Notes under the pieces: generated by a model
Database searches by the model: none
Seen by the model: the letters and a program-made list of their open reading frames with translations, nothing else
Told to the model about the DNA's origin: nothing
Made by a program: the position numbers and the translations under genes
NCBI RefSeq assembly: GCF_014023125.1
Contig: NZ_CP048914.1
Location: forward strand, 1,268,698 to 1,332,697
Direction of reading: 5' to 3'
From: Candidatus Xianfuyuplasma coldseepsis
GTDB lineage: Bacteria; Bacillota_I; Bacilli_A; Izemoplasmatales; Izemoplasmataceae
Length of the DNA stretch: 64,000 nucleotides
Part shown: piece after piece, positions 54,410-61,551 of the stretch
How the letters are laid out: each line of letters starts with the position of its first letter
Position numbering within the stretch: position 1 is the stretch's first letter

Positions 54410-55513
54410 ATGGGATTAACCGCTGGAATTGTTGGATTACCAAATGTCGGTAAGTCAACATTATTCAATGCAATTACCAAAGCTGGAGCACTGGCTGCAA
54501 ACTATCCGTTTGCGACCATTGATCCGAATGTTGGTGTTGTAGAAGTACCGGATGTACGATTGGATAAATTAACCGAGCTTGTTCAACCAAAGAAAACCAT
54601 ACCAACTATATTTGAGTTCACCGACATCGCCGGAATAGTTAAAGGTTCTAGCAAAGGTGAAGGGCTAGGTAATAAGTTCTTAAGTCATATTCGTGAAGTC
54701 GATGCGATTGTCCAAGTCGTTCGGGCCTTTGATGATGAAAACGTCACCCATGTTGATGGGGCTGTGGATCCAATTCGCGATATTGAAACAATCAATCTCG
54801 AATTGATCTTTGCCGATTTGGAAGTTGTTGAAAAGCGATTACCAAAAATCGAGAAAAAAGCCGTCATGAAAGTTGATCAAGATAGTGTTCAAGAATATGC
54901 GGTATTAAAAACCATTCACGAGACATTATTAAACAATCAACCAATTCGAACCATGTCCTTTAGTGCCGGAGAACTACGGACGATAAAACCCTTCAATTTC
55001 TTGACACAAAAACCGATGCTATATGTGGCGAATATTGATGAAAATGATATTGCCGACTATGCCGATAATCCCTACGTGAAACAAATTGAGGAGTTTGCTC
55101 GAACAGATAATGCGGATATGGTGGTTATCAGTGCCAAAATTGAAGCGGAACTGTCCGAGTTAGAAGCCGATGAAAAGGCGATGTTTTTAGAAGAACTTGG
55201 CGTTGTTGAAAGCGGACTCGATCAACTCGTGAAACATAGTTATTCGTTGCTTGGATTAGAAACGTTCTTCACAGCAGGTCCAAAAGAAGTACGAGCATGG
55301 ACCTTTAAGAAGGGATCTAAGGCACCGACATGTGCTGGTGTGATCCACAGTGATTTTGAAAAAGGCTTTATTCGTGCTGAAACAATCAAGTATGTCGATT
55401 TTATCGAGTATCATGGAGAACATGGCGCAAAAGAAGCTGGAAAAATGAGATTGGAAGGAAAAGAATACGTTGTCCATGATGGTGACGTCATGCATTTCTT
55501 ATTCAACGTATAA
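54410..55513 (+). CDS. ychF: redox-regulated ATPase/GTPase YchF (Obg family)
   Basis: 367 aa. G1 GIVGLPNVGKSTLFNAITKA, G3 DIAGIVKGSSKGEGLGNKFL, the region VRAFDDENVTHVDG, YVANIDENDIA at the G4 position (NxxE type, as in YchF, explaining ATP preference) and a C-terminal TGS-type domain (FFTAGPKEVRAWTFKKGSKA; EGKEYVVHDGDVMHFLFNV). A translation-associated protein of uncertain role, conserved in bacteria and eukaryotes. Own promoter and terminator. Confidence 0.97.
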   Translation: MGLTAGIVGLPNVGKSTLFNAITKAGALAANYPFATIDPNVGVVEVPDVRLDKLTELVQPKKTIPTIFEFTDIAGIVKGSSKGEGLGNKFLSHIREVDAIVQVVRAFDDENVTHVDGAVDPIRDIETINLELIFADLEVVEKRLPKIEKKAVMKVDQDSVQEYAVLKTIHETLLNNQPIRTMSFSAGELRTIKPFNFLTQKPMLYVANIDENDIADYADNPYVKQIEEFARTDNADMVVISAKIEAELSELEADEKAMFLEELGVVESGLDQLVKHSYSLLGLETFFTAGPKEVRAWTFKKGSKAPTCAGVIHSDFEKGFIRAETIKYVDFIEYHGEHGAKEAGKMRLEGKEYVVHDGDVMHFLFNV

Positions 55514-55541
55514 CATGTACAATTTTGTACATGTTTTTTTG
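55512..55541 (+). terminator. terminator after ychF
   Basis: AACATGTACA / TGTACATGTT followed by TTTTTT. Confidence 0.88.
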
Positions 55542-55586
55542 TGATAAATCTTGTGTTTTCGTGTATAATAAATAGTGGTGAAGACA

Positions 55587-56420
55587 ATGAAAATCTATCG
55601 ATTAAGTGCATTCCCTAAGTCCCCTCAAGGTGGCAATAAGGCCGGTGTTGTTTTGGATACCCAGGGATTAACCGATCAAATGATGCAAACAATCGCTCAT
55701 ACGGTTGGATATAGTGAAACAGCGTTTGTATTTCCGAGTACACAGGCGGATTTCAATGTGCGTTTTTTTACACCTCTTGAAGAAGTGGATTTATGTGGAC
55801 ATGCAACCATTGCTACATTTAATCTGTTGCGGGATAAAGGAATTATCTCACTGGGAATATACCATCAAGAAACAAAAGCAGGAATCTTGCGACTCGATGT
55901 TCAAGAGAAGCAGGTATTTATGGAGCAAAACACCCCCGTATTTGGCGAAACCATATCAGCGGACGAACTAAAGCCTTGTTTCCAGAATAACGATTTTCTT
56001 GATCAAACGCTACCGATTCAAATTGTCAGTACGGCGTTACGAGAAATCTTTGTCCCGGTAAAATCCGTCGAATTACTTCATCAGTTGAACCCTGATTTCG
56101 ATGCGATTGTTGCCTTGTCGAAACAGTATCATGTTATTGGAGTTCATGCCTTTGCATTGGCTTTAGATGTGGATGCTTACGGTCGCAATTTCGCCCCGAT
56201 TCTCGGCATTGATGAAGAGAGTGCGACAGGGACATCCAATGGTGCATTGGCTTCCTATTTAGCTCATCATAAAACAAGAAAAGAGAATTGGATTTTACGA
56301 CAAGGATACGCGATGAATCAACCATCGGAAATCATCGCGAAATTAGATATTACGCAAGCTACCATCAATGCGGTATGGGTTGGTGGATCAGCAAGAATAC
56401 TAGAAGAAGAGGATGATTAG
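55587..56420 (+). CDS. PhzF-family isomerase-like protein
   Basis: 277 aa from the ATG at 55587; a GTG four codons upstream is less likely. Family motifs: AFPKSPQGGNKAGVVLD, GYSETAFVFPS (with the Glu that is catalytic in PhzF), FFTPLEEVDLCGHATIATF, EESATGTSNGALASYLAHH and a terminal VGGSARI. PhzF and relatives catalyse isomerisations of small metabolites; the substrate here is unknown. A TATAAT (55564-55569) lies just upstream. The CinA gene starts at the base after its stop codon. Confidence 0.9.
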   Translation: MKIYRLSAFPKSPQGGNKAGVVLDTQGLTDQMMQTIAHTVGYSETAFVFPSTQADFNVRFFTPLEEVDLCGHATIATFNLLRDKGIISLGIYHQETKAGILRLDVQEKQVFMEQNTPVFGETISADELKPCFQNNDFLDQTLPIQIVSTALREIFVPVKSVELLHQLNPDFDAIVALSKQYHVIGVHAFALALDVDAYGRNFAPILGIDEESATGTSNGALASYLAHHKTRKENWILRQGYAMNQPSEIIAKLDITQATINAVWVGGSARILEEEDD

Positions 56421-57647
56421 ATGAGAACAGCAGTTGTAACCGTAGGGAAGGAAATTTTAACTGGACGGACTGTCAATACCAACTTGCGAACGATCGCGTT
56501 AAAACTAAAATCGATTGGGATTGATGTCAATCGTAGTTATGTGATTGATGATCTGAAGAAAGAGTTTAAAACGATTTTAGATTTTATGACGGAAGACTTA
56601 ATAATATTCACCGGTGGACTGGGTCCAACGGTGGATGATATCACACGTGAAACAGTCATTAACTACTATGGTGTTGAAACGTATATGGATCAAGATGTCC
56701 TCGATAAAATCAAGTACTATTTTGATCGGGCAGAAGTGGAGATGAAAGACACCAACAACAAACAAGCGTTGTTTCCCAAGGATTCGATTAAACTGGATAA
56801 TGATTTAGGAACCGCTCCTGGAGTCTATTTTAAAGTTGGAAAACAAACGATTATTCTACTTCCGGGGCCTCCCCATGAAATGATACCAGTCTTAAATCAG
56901 GCGATTGATATCATAAAAGATGAGTTGGATATCAATCTTATTTCTAGGGGATATAAGTTGGTTGGAACCGGGGAATCATCGATGGAGAACAATCTAAAAG
57001 GATTTTATGGTGTACATCCCAAAGTAAACGTTGCCCCCTATGCAAACGTTGGTGAAATTAAGTACATTTTCACCAGCAACGATACCGATGCACTGGATCG
57101 GTGTATGAAGGACTTCTTCAATAAGTTTAACGAATTTATTTATGGGGGATTGGAAGATACCTTAGAAGGTGTTGTAATTGAATTATTACGACAACAAAAT
57201 AAATTGATTAGCGTTGCCGAAAGTTGTACTGGTGGCATGCTAGCTAGTCAGTTGGTCAATGTCCCTGGAAGTTCCAATGCTTTTCAAGAAGGATTGGTTG
57301 TATACAGCAATGAAGCAAAAATGAAGTATTTGGATGTGCAGGAGGAAACACTCGCCAAACATGGAGCTGTAAGTCCAGAATGCGTCTATGAAATGGCAGA
57401 ACACCTATACGAAAAAACCGCGAGTGATATCACCGTTAGCATCAGTGGTATCGCTGGACCTGGTGGGGGTACTGAGGATAAACCGGTCGGTCTAGTATAT
57501 TTTGCGATTACCCACAAGGGAAACACAACGGTTTATCGTAAAGTATTTAATGGCGATCGCCAAATGATACGGTATCGTGCAGTGATTTTTGCCCTCAATC
57601 AAGTTCGAATGGAGTTGTTGAACGATGAGAGTCATTCTCCAAAGTAG
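56421..57647 (+). CDS. cinA: CinA-family protein (competence/damage-inducible protein A; NMN amidohydrolase type)
   Basis: 408 aa, full-length two-domain form. N-terminal molybdopterin-binding-like domain: AVVTVGKEILTGRTVNTN, DLIIFTGGLGPTVDDITRET, IILLPGPPHEMIPVLN. C-terminal CinA/PncC domain: ISVAESCTGGMLASQLVNVP, SNEAKMKYLDV, SISGIAGPGGGTEDKPVGLV. The C-domain deamidates nicotinamide mononucleotide in characterised members. The usual partner recA is not adjacent. It overlaps the next gene by 23 bases. Confidence 0.95.
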   Translation: MRTAVVTVGKEILTGRTVNTNLRTIALKLKSIGIDVNRSYVIDDLKKEFKTILDFMTEDLIIFTGGLGPTVDDITRETVINYYGVETYMDQDVLDKIKYYFDRAEVEMKDTNNKQALFPKDSIKLDNDLGTAPGVYFKVGKQTIILLPGPPHEMIPVLNQAIDIIKDELDINLISRGYKLVGTGESSMENNLKGFYGVHPKVNVAPYANVGEIKYIFTSNDTDALDRCMKDFFNKFNEFIYGGLEDTLEGVVIELLRQQNKLISVAESCTGGMLASQLVNVPGSSNAFQEGLVVYSNEAKMKYLDVQEETLAKHGAVSPECVYEMAEHLYEKTASDITVSISGIAGPGGGTEDKPVGLVYFAITHKGNTTVYRKVFNGDRQMIRYRAVIFALNQVRMELLNDESHSPK

Positions 57648-58353
57648 ATTCATTGAGCAAATCCCTGTGTTGGAATATTATCAAGAGCAATCAACCCACA
57701 AAGGGTTGGTGTTTATTCAACATGGGTATGAATCCACGAAAGAGTATGGCTCGGATTATCTTGCGCTAACCCTTGCTAGAAAGGGTTATTTTGTTGTCGC
57801 TATTGATGCCTATAAGCATGGCGAGCGAATCGCTGAACCGTATATCTCCGGTACCGCACAAGATCGACTGGATGAAGCATTCATTGTTGTTAAACGAACC
57901 GCTTTGGATATTATCCGAATTCATCACAATGCCTATCGCAAGCTGTTTCCAACATTTGATATCATTGGGGTTAGTCTTGGGGGGATGATTGCCTATTATT
58001 TAGCCACAAAAACAACCCATGTACGGAAGTTGGTTCCAGTAATCAGTACCCCGGATTTTCATACGCTAGCACGCTATACGGTAGGTGCGACAGGACTGAA
58101 TCTTGATGCCTATTTCACCAAGGATAAGGTGGATTTTATTGAATCGATCAATCCGATATCAAGATTGCATAAAATGCATTATGAATCGATGTTTATTGCG
58201 TGTGGATCACACGATCAAGTGGTACCGATGGAACCGACGAAACAGTTTTATGAAACACATAAAAACGCCCGAATGACGATGACGGTATATGATACCGATC
58301 ATAACGTTCCTCGGGATATGCAATTGGATATATTTTCATTCATTGAACAATAG
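57625..58353 (+). CDS. alpha/beta hydrolase (esterase/prolyl-oligopeptidase-like)
   Basis: 242 aa; the ATG lies inside the end of cinA with GGAG 10 bases upstream. Oxyanion-side motif HKGLVFIQHGYESTKEYGSD, nucleophile elbow DIIGVSLGGMIAY (Ser in GxSxGG), Asp/Glu region IACGSHDQVVP and final His in YDTDHNVPRDM. Resembles YitV-like putative esterases of Firmicutes. Substrate unknown. Confidence 0.85.
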   Translation: MRVILQSRFIEQIPVLEYYQEQSTHKGLVFIQHGYESTKEYGSDYLALTLARKGYFVVAIDAYKHGERIAEPYISGTAQDRLDEAFIVVKRTALDIIRIHHNAYRKLFPTFDIIGVSLGGMIAYYLATKTTHVRKLVPVISTPDFHTLARYTVGATGLNLDAYFTKDKVDFIESINPISRLHKMHYESMFIACGSHDQVVPMEPTKQFYETHKNARMTMTVYDTDHNVPRDMQLDIFSFIEQ

Positions 58354-58356
58354 ACA

Positions 58357-58391
58357 AAAAGGACAACACTTGGGGAGAGTGCTGTCCTTTT
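58357..58391 (+). terminator. terminator of the PhzF-CinA-hydrolase operon
   Basis: AAAAGGACA A CACT / AGTG C TGTCCTTTT with one A-C mismatch and a 7-base loop. Confidence 0.85.
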
Positions 58392-58420
58392 ATGAAAAAT
58401 ATATAATCGGTAATGCCACA

Positions 58421-58489
58421 TCAGAGGAAAAGGTTCACAAGGAATAAAAGGGATTCGAATATGACGATTGCTACAAATAGTTTTTTCAT
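58421..58489 (-). CDS. possible 22-residue hydrophobic peptide
   Basis: ATG at 58489, TGA at 58423-58421, with AGTAGGTGATGCCC in front, a good ribosome-binding site. The peptide begins MKKLF and is otherwise almost entirely Val/Ile/Phe/Leu, with single Glu and Asn, so it would be a single membrane span. Such short peptides occur as type I toxins or small membrane regulators; chance cannot be excluded. A TTGACA on the minus strand (58555-58550) lies upstream without a good -10. Confidence 0.35.
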   Translation of the reverse strand: MKKLFVAIVIFESLLFLVNLFL

Positions 58490-58511
58490 GGGCATCACCT
58501 ACTTTAATAAT

Positions 58512-58530
58512 AATCCAGTAATACTGGATT
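58512..58530. repeat. perfect 8-bp inverted repeat upstream of the small peptide
   Basis: AATCCAGT AAT ACTGGATT. In the leader of the putative peptide gene (minus strand); it could fold in RNA or bind a protein. Confidence 0.5.
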
Positions 58531-58570
58531 GAAAAGCAACCGGTAATGATGTCAAGAGAGAAAATAAATA

Positions 58571-58595
58571 AAAAAAGCTAGATTTTTTAATCTAG
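58571..58595 (-). terminator. hairpin with T-run at the right end of the IS110 element
   Basis: Minus strand CTAGATT AAAA AATCTAG followed by CTTTTTTT. It can end leftward transcription from the transposase. Its first arm overlaps the repeated CCTAG that marks the element's end, so the hairpin is probably older than the insertion. Confidence 0.75.
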
Positions 58596-58648
58596 GCATA
58601 ATCAAAAGACCTAACGGGGTTAGGTGGTTCACAAAATATTGGTAACGG

Positions 58649-59905
58649 TTAGTAATTCTTATTGAACAGTTGACCATTACTCATTAATCCATAGATCAAC
58701 CTTATAAGTTTACGGGTAGTGAGTGCGAGTGCGCGTTTGTGTTGATGATTATTCACCTCGTTATATTTCTTTTGATAATAGGTATTGTAGGAACTCACGT
58801 AGTTTTTAACTAGATTGGTAGCCTCAATTAAATAGTAACGAAGATAGTGGTTACCTGTTTTAGTCATAGAAGTATCATCCGCTTCAAATTTTCCTGATTG
58901 ATTCTTACGCCAGGTAATTCCAGCGTATTTCGCGAGAGATTCTTCGTTTTTAAACTGATGAATAGATCCTATTTCAGAAAGAATACCTGCCGCATATACT
59001 GGTCCAATACCGGGAATAGAACGTAAAGATATGTACTCATTAATGGCAAAACCTCTCATTAATTCTTCTATTGACTGATTAATCTTCTTGATTTCAGTTT
59101 CATAAGTACGAATGATAATCAAACTAGAAGAGATGGCGTAATTGATTGGTTCATAAGCAACTTTGTCAAGTCGATAAGAAGCTCTAGCTGCTTTCTTTAA
59201 GAGTGTCGCAACGTCCTCAGGGTTAGAGAAACGGTTTTTTGAAGACTTCATGATGAAGGCAACCAAATCCTCTAAAGAAGTATTCACAATTTCTTCAGGT
59301 GAAGAGAATTCTTCTAAGACAGATAAGGCAGTATTACTCCAATTATTAGAAGTAAACTTGGCATCCGGTTTACCAAATTCTGAGAATTTCAAATAGATGT
59401 TGGTTAATACATAAGTTTTCTCTTTTGAAAGTAACTCAGCAAGATGGACTCGATGTCGTGTAAGACGTTGAAGCGCAAGTTTTTGAGAACCTTTAAAAGG
59501 CGTGAGACCCTTGGTTCTACCGACCCTTGCGATGTCCGCTAGGATATAAGAGTCTTTTGGATCTGTTTTATCCATATCAGAAAAACTAGCACGATAATTA
59601 CGAGATATCTTAGGATTAATACAGTATACCAAGACATTATACCTAAAGAGTTTCTCAGAAGCAGATAAGTACGTCGCAATGTGAGCAGAATAGATTCCAG
59701 TTGATTCGAGTACACAAGTGATATTCGAGTAATCCGAATCATAAAGAATTTCTAGTAATTTCGTTTCAATTAACTCAGCACCATGAATATTATTCACGGT
59801 ATTAAATGATTGGTGAAAAGATTGATGAAAGTCTGTAATATAGACATAATTTGATTCTTTAGATACGTCTATACCGACATATAAAGTTGATAATTCTTGA
59901 GTCAT
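58649..59905 (-). CDS. IS110-family transposase (DEDD recombinase)
   Basis: 418 aa from the ATG at 59905 behind GGCGGTGAT; a longer frame opening at 59998 runs back into the leader. RuvC-like DEDD part: LYVGIDVSKESNYVY, CVLESTGIYSAHI, and DMDKTDPKDSYILADIARVG with its two Asp. The C-terminal Transposase_20 part has the helix-hairpin-helix SIPGIGPVYAAGILSEIG, then KYAGITWRKNQSGKFEADD (candidate catalytic Ser in QSG) and MTKTGNHYLRYYLIEATN. No frameshift or stop, so probably functional. Confidence 0.93.
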   Translation of the reverse strand: MTQELSTLYVGIDVSKESNYVYITDFHQSFHQSFNTVNNIHGAELIETKLLEILYDSDYSNITCVLESTGIYSAHIATYLSASEKLFRYNVLVYCINPKISRNYRASFSDMDKTDPKDSYILADIARVGRTKGLTPFKGSQKLALQRLTRHRVHLAELLSKEKTYVLTNIYLKFSEFGKPDAKFTSNNWSNTALSVLEEFSSPEEIVNTSLEDLVAFIMKSSKNRFSNPEDVATLLKKAARASYRLDKVAYEPINYAISSSLIIIRTYETEIKKINQSIEELMRGFAINEYISLRSIPGIGPVYAAGILSEIGSIHQFKNEESLAKYAGITWRKNQSGKFEADDTSMTKTGNHYLRYYLIEATNLVKNYVSSYNTYYQKKYNEVNNHQHKRALALTTRKLIRLIYGLMSNGQLFNKNY

Positions 59906-59952
59906 ATTATTATCACCGCCAATCGAATAAATTAGATATAAAAAGGTCCTAG

Positions 59953-60136
59953 CCTTATCATACGGTTCCAGCCTCGCACATAAGAATTTCCTGGCCACGT
60001 GGATTCAATGAGTAGTGGACATTCAAACAACAACCGGGTAAAGAATTACATATGATAAGCAGGTTTGCACGCTTTACAAGCGGTTTGACCGCAAGGGGTG
60101 ACAGCACTTTCCTTAGCTATATCTATCTTCATTATA
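59953..60136 (-). ncRNA. putative IS110 bridge RNA in the element's leader
   Basis: IS110 elements encode a structured bridge RNA upstream of the transposase that pairs with donor and target DNA. Here a TATAAT on the minus strand (60136-60131) lies next to the left end. ~75 bases later CTTATCATA (60059-60051) can pair with TATGATAAG (59962-59954), closing a ~110-base domain. Other local hairpins include GCGGT / ACCGC. Just after the closing stem the RNA-sense strand reads CTAGGACCTT (59952-59943), complementary to AAGGTCCTAG in the same orientation at the left junction and flank (60149-60140). Boundaries are approximate. Confidence 0.5.
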
Positions 60137-60151
60137 GCACTAGGACCTTCT

Positions 60152-60260
60152 AATAAATAAAGCTTAAAAGATTTAAAAAATAAAAGTGTATAAAATCATT
60201 ACGATCTTATACACATATTATACGAGGGGTTTAAAGCATGTTACATGTTTTAAAAACCAA
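60152..60260. other. AT-rich flank of the IS element
   Basis: Between the element's left end and the rpsF promoters. No gene or strong structure seen. The full gene-free stretch from the transposase start to rpsF (59906-60428) holds the IS leader, this flank and two promoters. Confidence 0.4.
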
Positions 60261-60289
60261 CTTACAAAATCAGTGTAATATGGTATAAT
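60261..60289 (+). promoter_or_regulatory. upstream promoter candidate of the rpsF operon
   Basis: CTTACA (60261-60266), 17-base spacer, TATAAT (60284-60289). Confidence 0.5.
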
Positions 60290-60331
60290 CGAACTAGCAC
60301 CGATACAGATTATATAAATATAATCAATTTC

Positions 60332-60360
60332 TTGCATGAATCTACTCGGTATGATATAAT
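60332..60360 (+). promoter_or_regulatory. main promoter and structured leader start of rpsF-ssb-rpsR
   Basis: TTGCAT (60332-60337), 17-base spacer, TATAAT (60355-60360) with an extended -10 TG. The leader that follows (60366-60414) can form GAGT / ACTC and CTTGC / GCAAG hairpins before AAAGGAGG. Ribosomal protein S6:S18 leaders are known in bacteria, but the match is not specific enough to call. Confidence 0.75.
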
Positions 60361-60428
60361 TGTCAAGCGTGAGTTAGACTCATCCTTGCTACGCAAGTAG
60401 CCAATAGACCAAAAGGAGGTAGAAATAA

Positions 60429-60716
60429 ATGAGAAAATACGAAATCATGTATGTCATTCGTCCTACAGTCCTAGAAGAAGCACGTCCACAAGTCATCGCT
60501 GACTTGAATGAGATTTTCACATCTCGTGGCGGCGAACTTTTAGATGTAAACGAGTGGGGTATGAGAGACCTTGCTTATGAGATTCAAAAGCATAAAAAAG
60601 GATACTATGTCGTATTGAGCGTCAACTGTAACGACGAAGCTCGAGCTGAGTTTGATCGTGTTGTACGTATCCGTGAAGACATTATTCGTCATTTGATTAT
60701 TCGTGACGAAAGATAA
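60429..60716 (+). CDS. rpsF: 30S ribosomal protein S6
   Basis: 95 aa. RKYEIMYVIRPTVLEEARPQ, LLDVNEWGMRDLAYEIQKHK and KGYYVVLSVNCNDEARAEFD are diagnostic. S6 pairs with S18 on the 30S platform. Operon rpsF-ssb-rpsR in the standard order. Confidence 0.97.
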   Translation: MRKYEIMYVIRPTVLEEARPQVIADLNEIFTSRGGELLDVNEWGMRDLAYEIQKHKKGYYVVLSVNCNDEARAEFDRVVRIREDIIRHLIIRDER

Positions 60717-60729
60717 GGGAGTGTAAATT

Positions 60730-61188
60730 ATGATTAATCGTTGTGTCCTAGTAGGAAGACTAACCAAAGATCCAGAATTACGCTATACATCTAGCAACAT
60801 TGCCTATACCAGATTCACCATCGCCGTTAACCGCACATTCACTGGTCCTAACGGAGAGCGTGAAGCTGATTTTATTCAATGTATTGCCTGGCGAAAACAA
60901 GCAGAAAATGTTGCTCGTTTTGTCCACAAAGGTAGTTTAGTAGGTGTTGAAGGTCGAATTCAAACCGGATCGTACGACGATAAAGAAACTGGAATTCGTA
61001 AATACACAACCGATATCGTATGCGATAGCGTCCAATTTTTAGAACCAAAAGGAACCGATACATCTGAGTATGAACCACAGGATCAACCTCAGTATGATAA
61101 CAATGATCGGTACCGCCAAGATCAACAACAAGAGCGTCGACAAAATACACCACGTATTGATGTCTCAGAAGACGACTTACCATTCTAA
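60730..61188 (+). CDS. ssb: single-stranded DNA-binding protein
   Basis: 152 aa. OB fold: [31 protein letters not shown]-type strand ([20 protein letters not shown]), [41 protein letters not shown] flexible Gln/Asp/Tyr-rich linker precedes the acidic tip DVSEDDLPF, the usual docking site for partner proteins. 13 bases after rpsF. Confidence 0.97.
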   Translation: MINRCVLVGRLTKDPELRYTSSNIAYTRFTIAVNRTFTGPNGEREADFIQCIAWRKQAENVARFVHKGSLVGVEGRIQTGSYDDKETGIRKYTTDIVCDSVQFLEPKGTDTSEYEPQDQPQYDNNDRYRQDQQQERRQNTPRIDVSEDDLPF

Positions 61189-61212
61189 TTTATGTAAAAA
61201 GGAGGAACATCC

Positions 61213-61443
61213 ATGGCAAGAGGTAATTTCCGTAGACGACGTAAAAAAAGATGTTATTTTACAGACAATAACGTTACCTATATCGACTATAAAGACGTAG
61301 ATTTATTAAAACGATTCATTAGTGATCGTGGAAAAATCTTACCACGACGTGTAACAGGAACCAAATCAAACTATCAAGCTGAGTTGGCAACTGCGATTAA
61401 ACGAGCACGTCATATGGCACTTTTACCATATATCAAAGAATAG
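61213..61443 (+). CDS. rpsR: 30S ribosomal protein S18
   Basis: 76 aa, normal size. Basic N-terminus [60 protein letters not shown] and [19 protein letters not shown] before the ATG. Followed by a terminator. Confidence 0.97.
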   Translation: MARGNFRRRRKKRCYFTDNNVTYIDYKDVDLLKRFISDRGKILPRRVTGTKSNYQAELATAIKRARHMALLPYIKE

Positions 61444-61466
61444 ACTCCAAACGGGGTCTTTTTTTT
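61442..61466 (+). terminator. terminator after rpsR
   Basis: AGACTCC / GGGGTCT (one G-U) with a 4-base loop, then eight T. Confidence 0.88.
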
Positions 61467-61496
61467 CGTAATATATATTTTGAAATATATATTAAT

Positions 61497-61526
61497 TTGT
61501 ACAAATCCAATGGATTATGATATAAT
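61497..61526 (+). promoter_or_regulatory. promoter of the gdpP-rplI fusion gene
   Basis: TTGTAC (61497-61502), 18-base spacer, TATAAT (61521-61526) with an extended -10 TG. It lies after the open frame's first ATG at 61480 and so supports the start at 61552. Confidence 0.65.
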
Positions 61527-61551
61527 TATCACAACAAATCGAGGTGGTTTG

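Larger units (their letters stand above)
58593..60141 (-). mobile_element. IS110-family insertion sequence
   Basis: About 1.55 kb, in the family's size range. Bounded by two copies of CTAGG on the + strand (58592-58596 and 60140-60144), read CCTAG in transposase orientation, consistent with a CT core dinucleotide shared by donor and target. No long terminal inverted repeats are seen, as expected for the IS110 rather than the IS1111 group. It contains one intact transposase gene and a ~230-base non-coding leader on the upstream side. Exact ends are inferred. Confidence 0.7.

Noticed and set aside
60362-60428. S6:S18-binding leader of rpsF
   Set aside because: Two small hairpins are present, but the specific conserved bulge pattern could not be established by eye.
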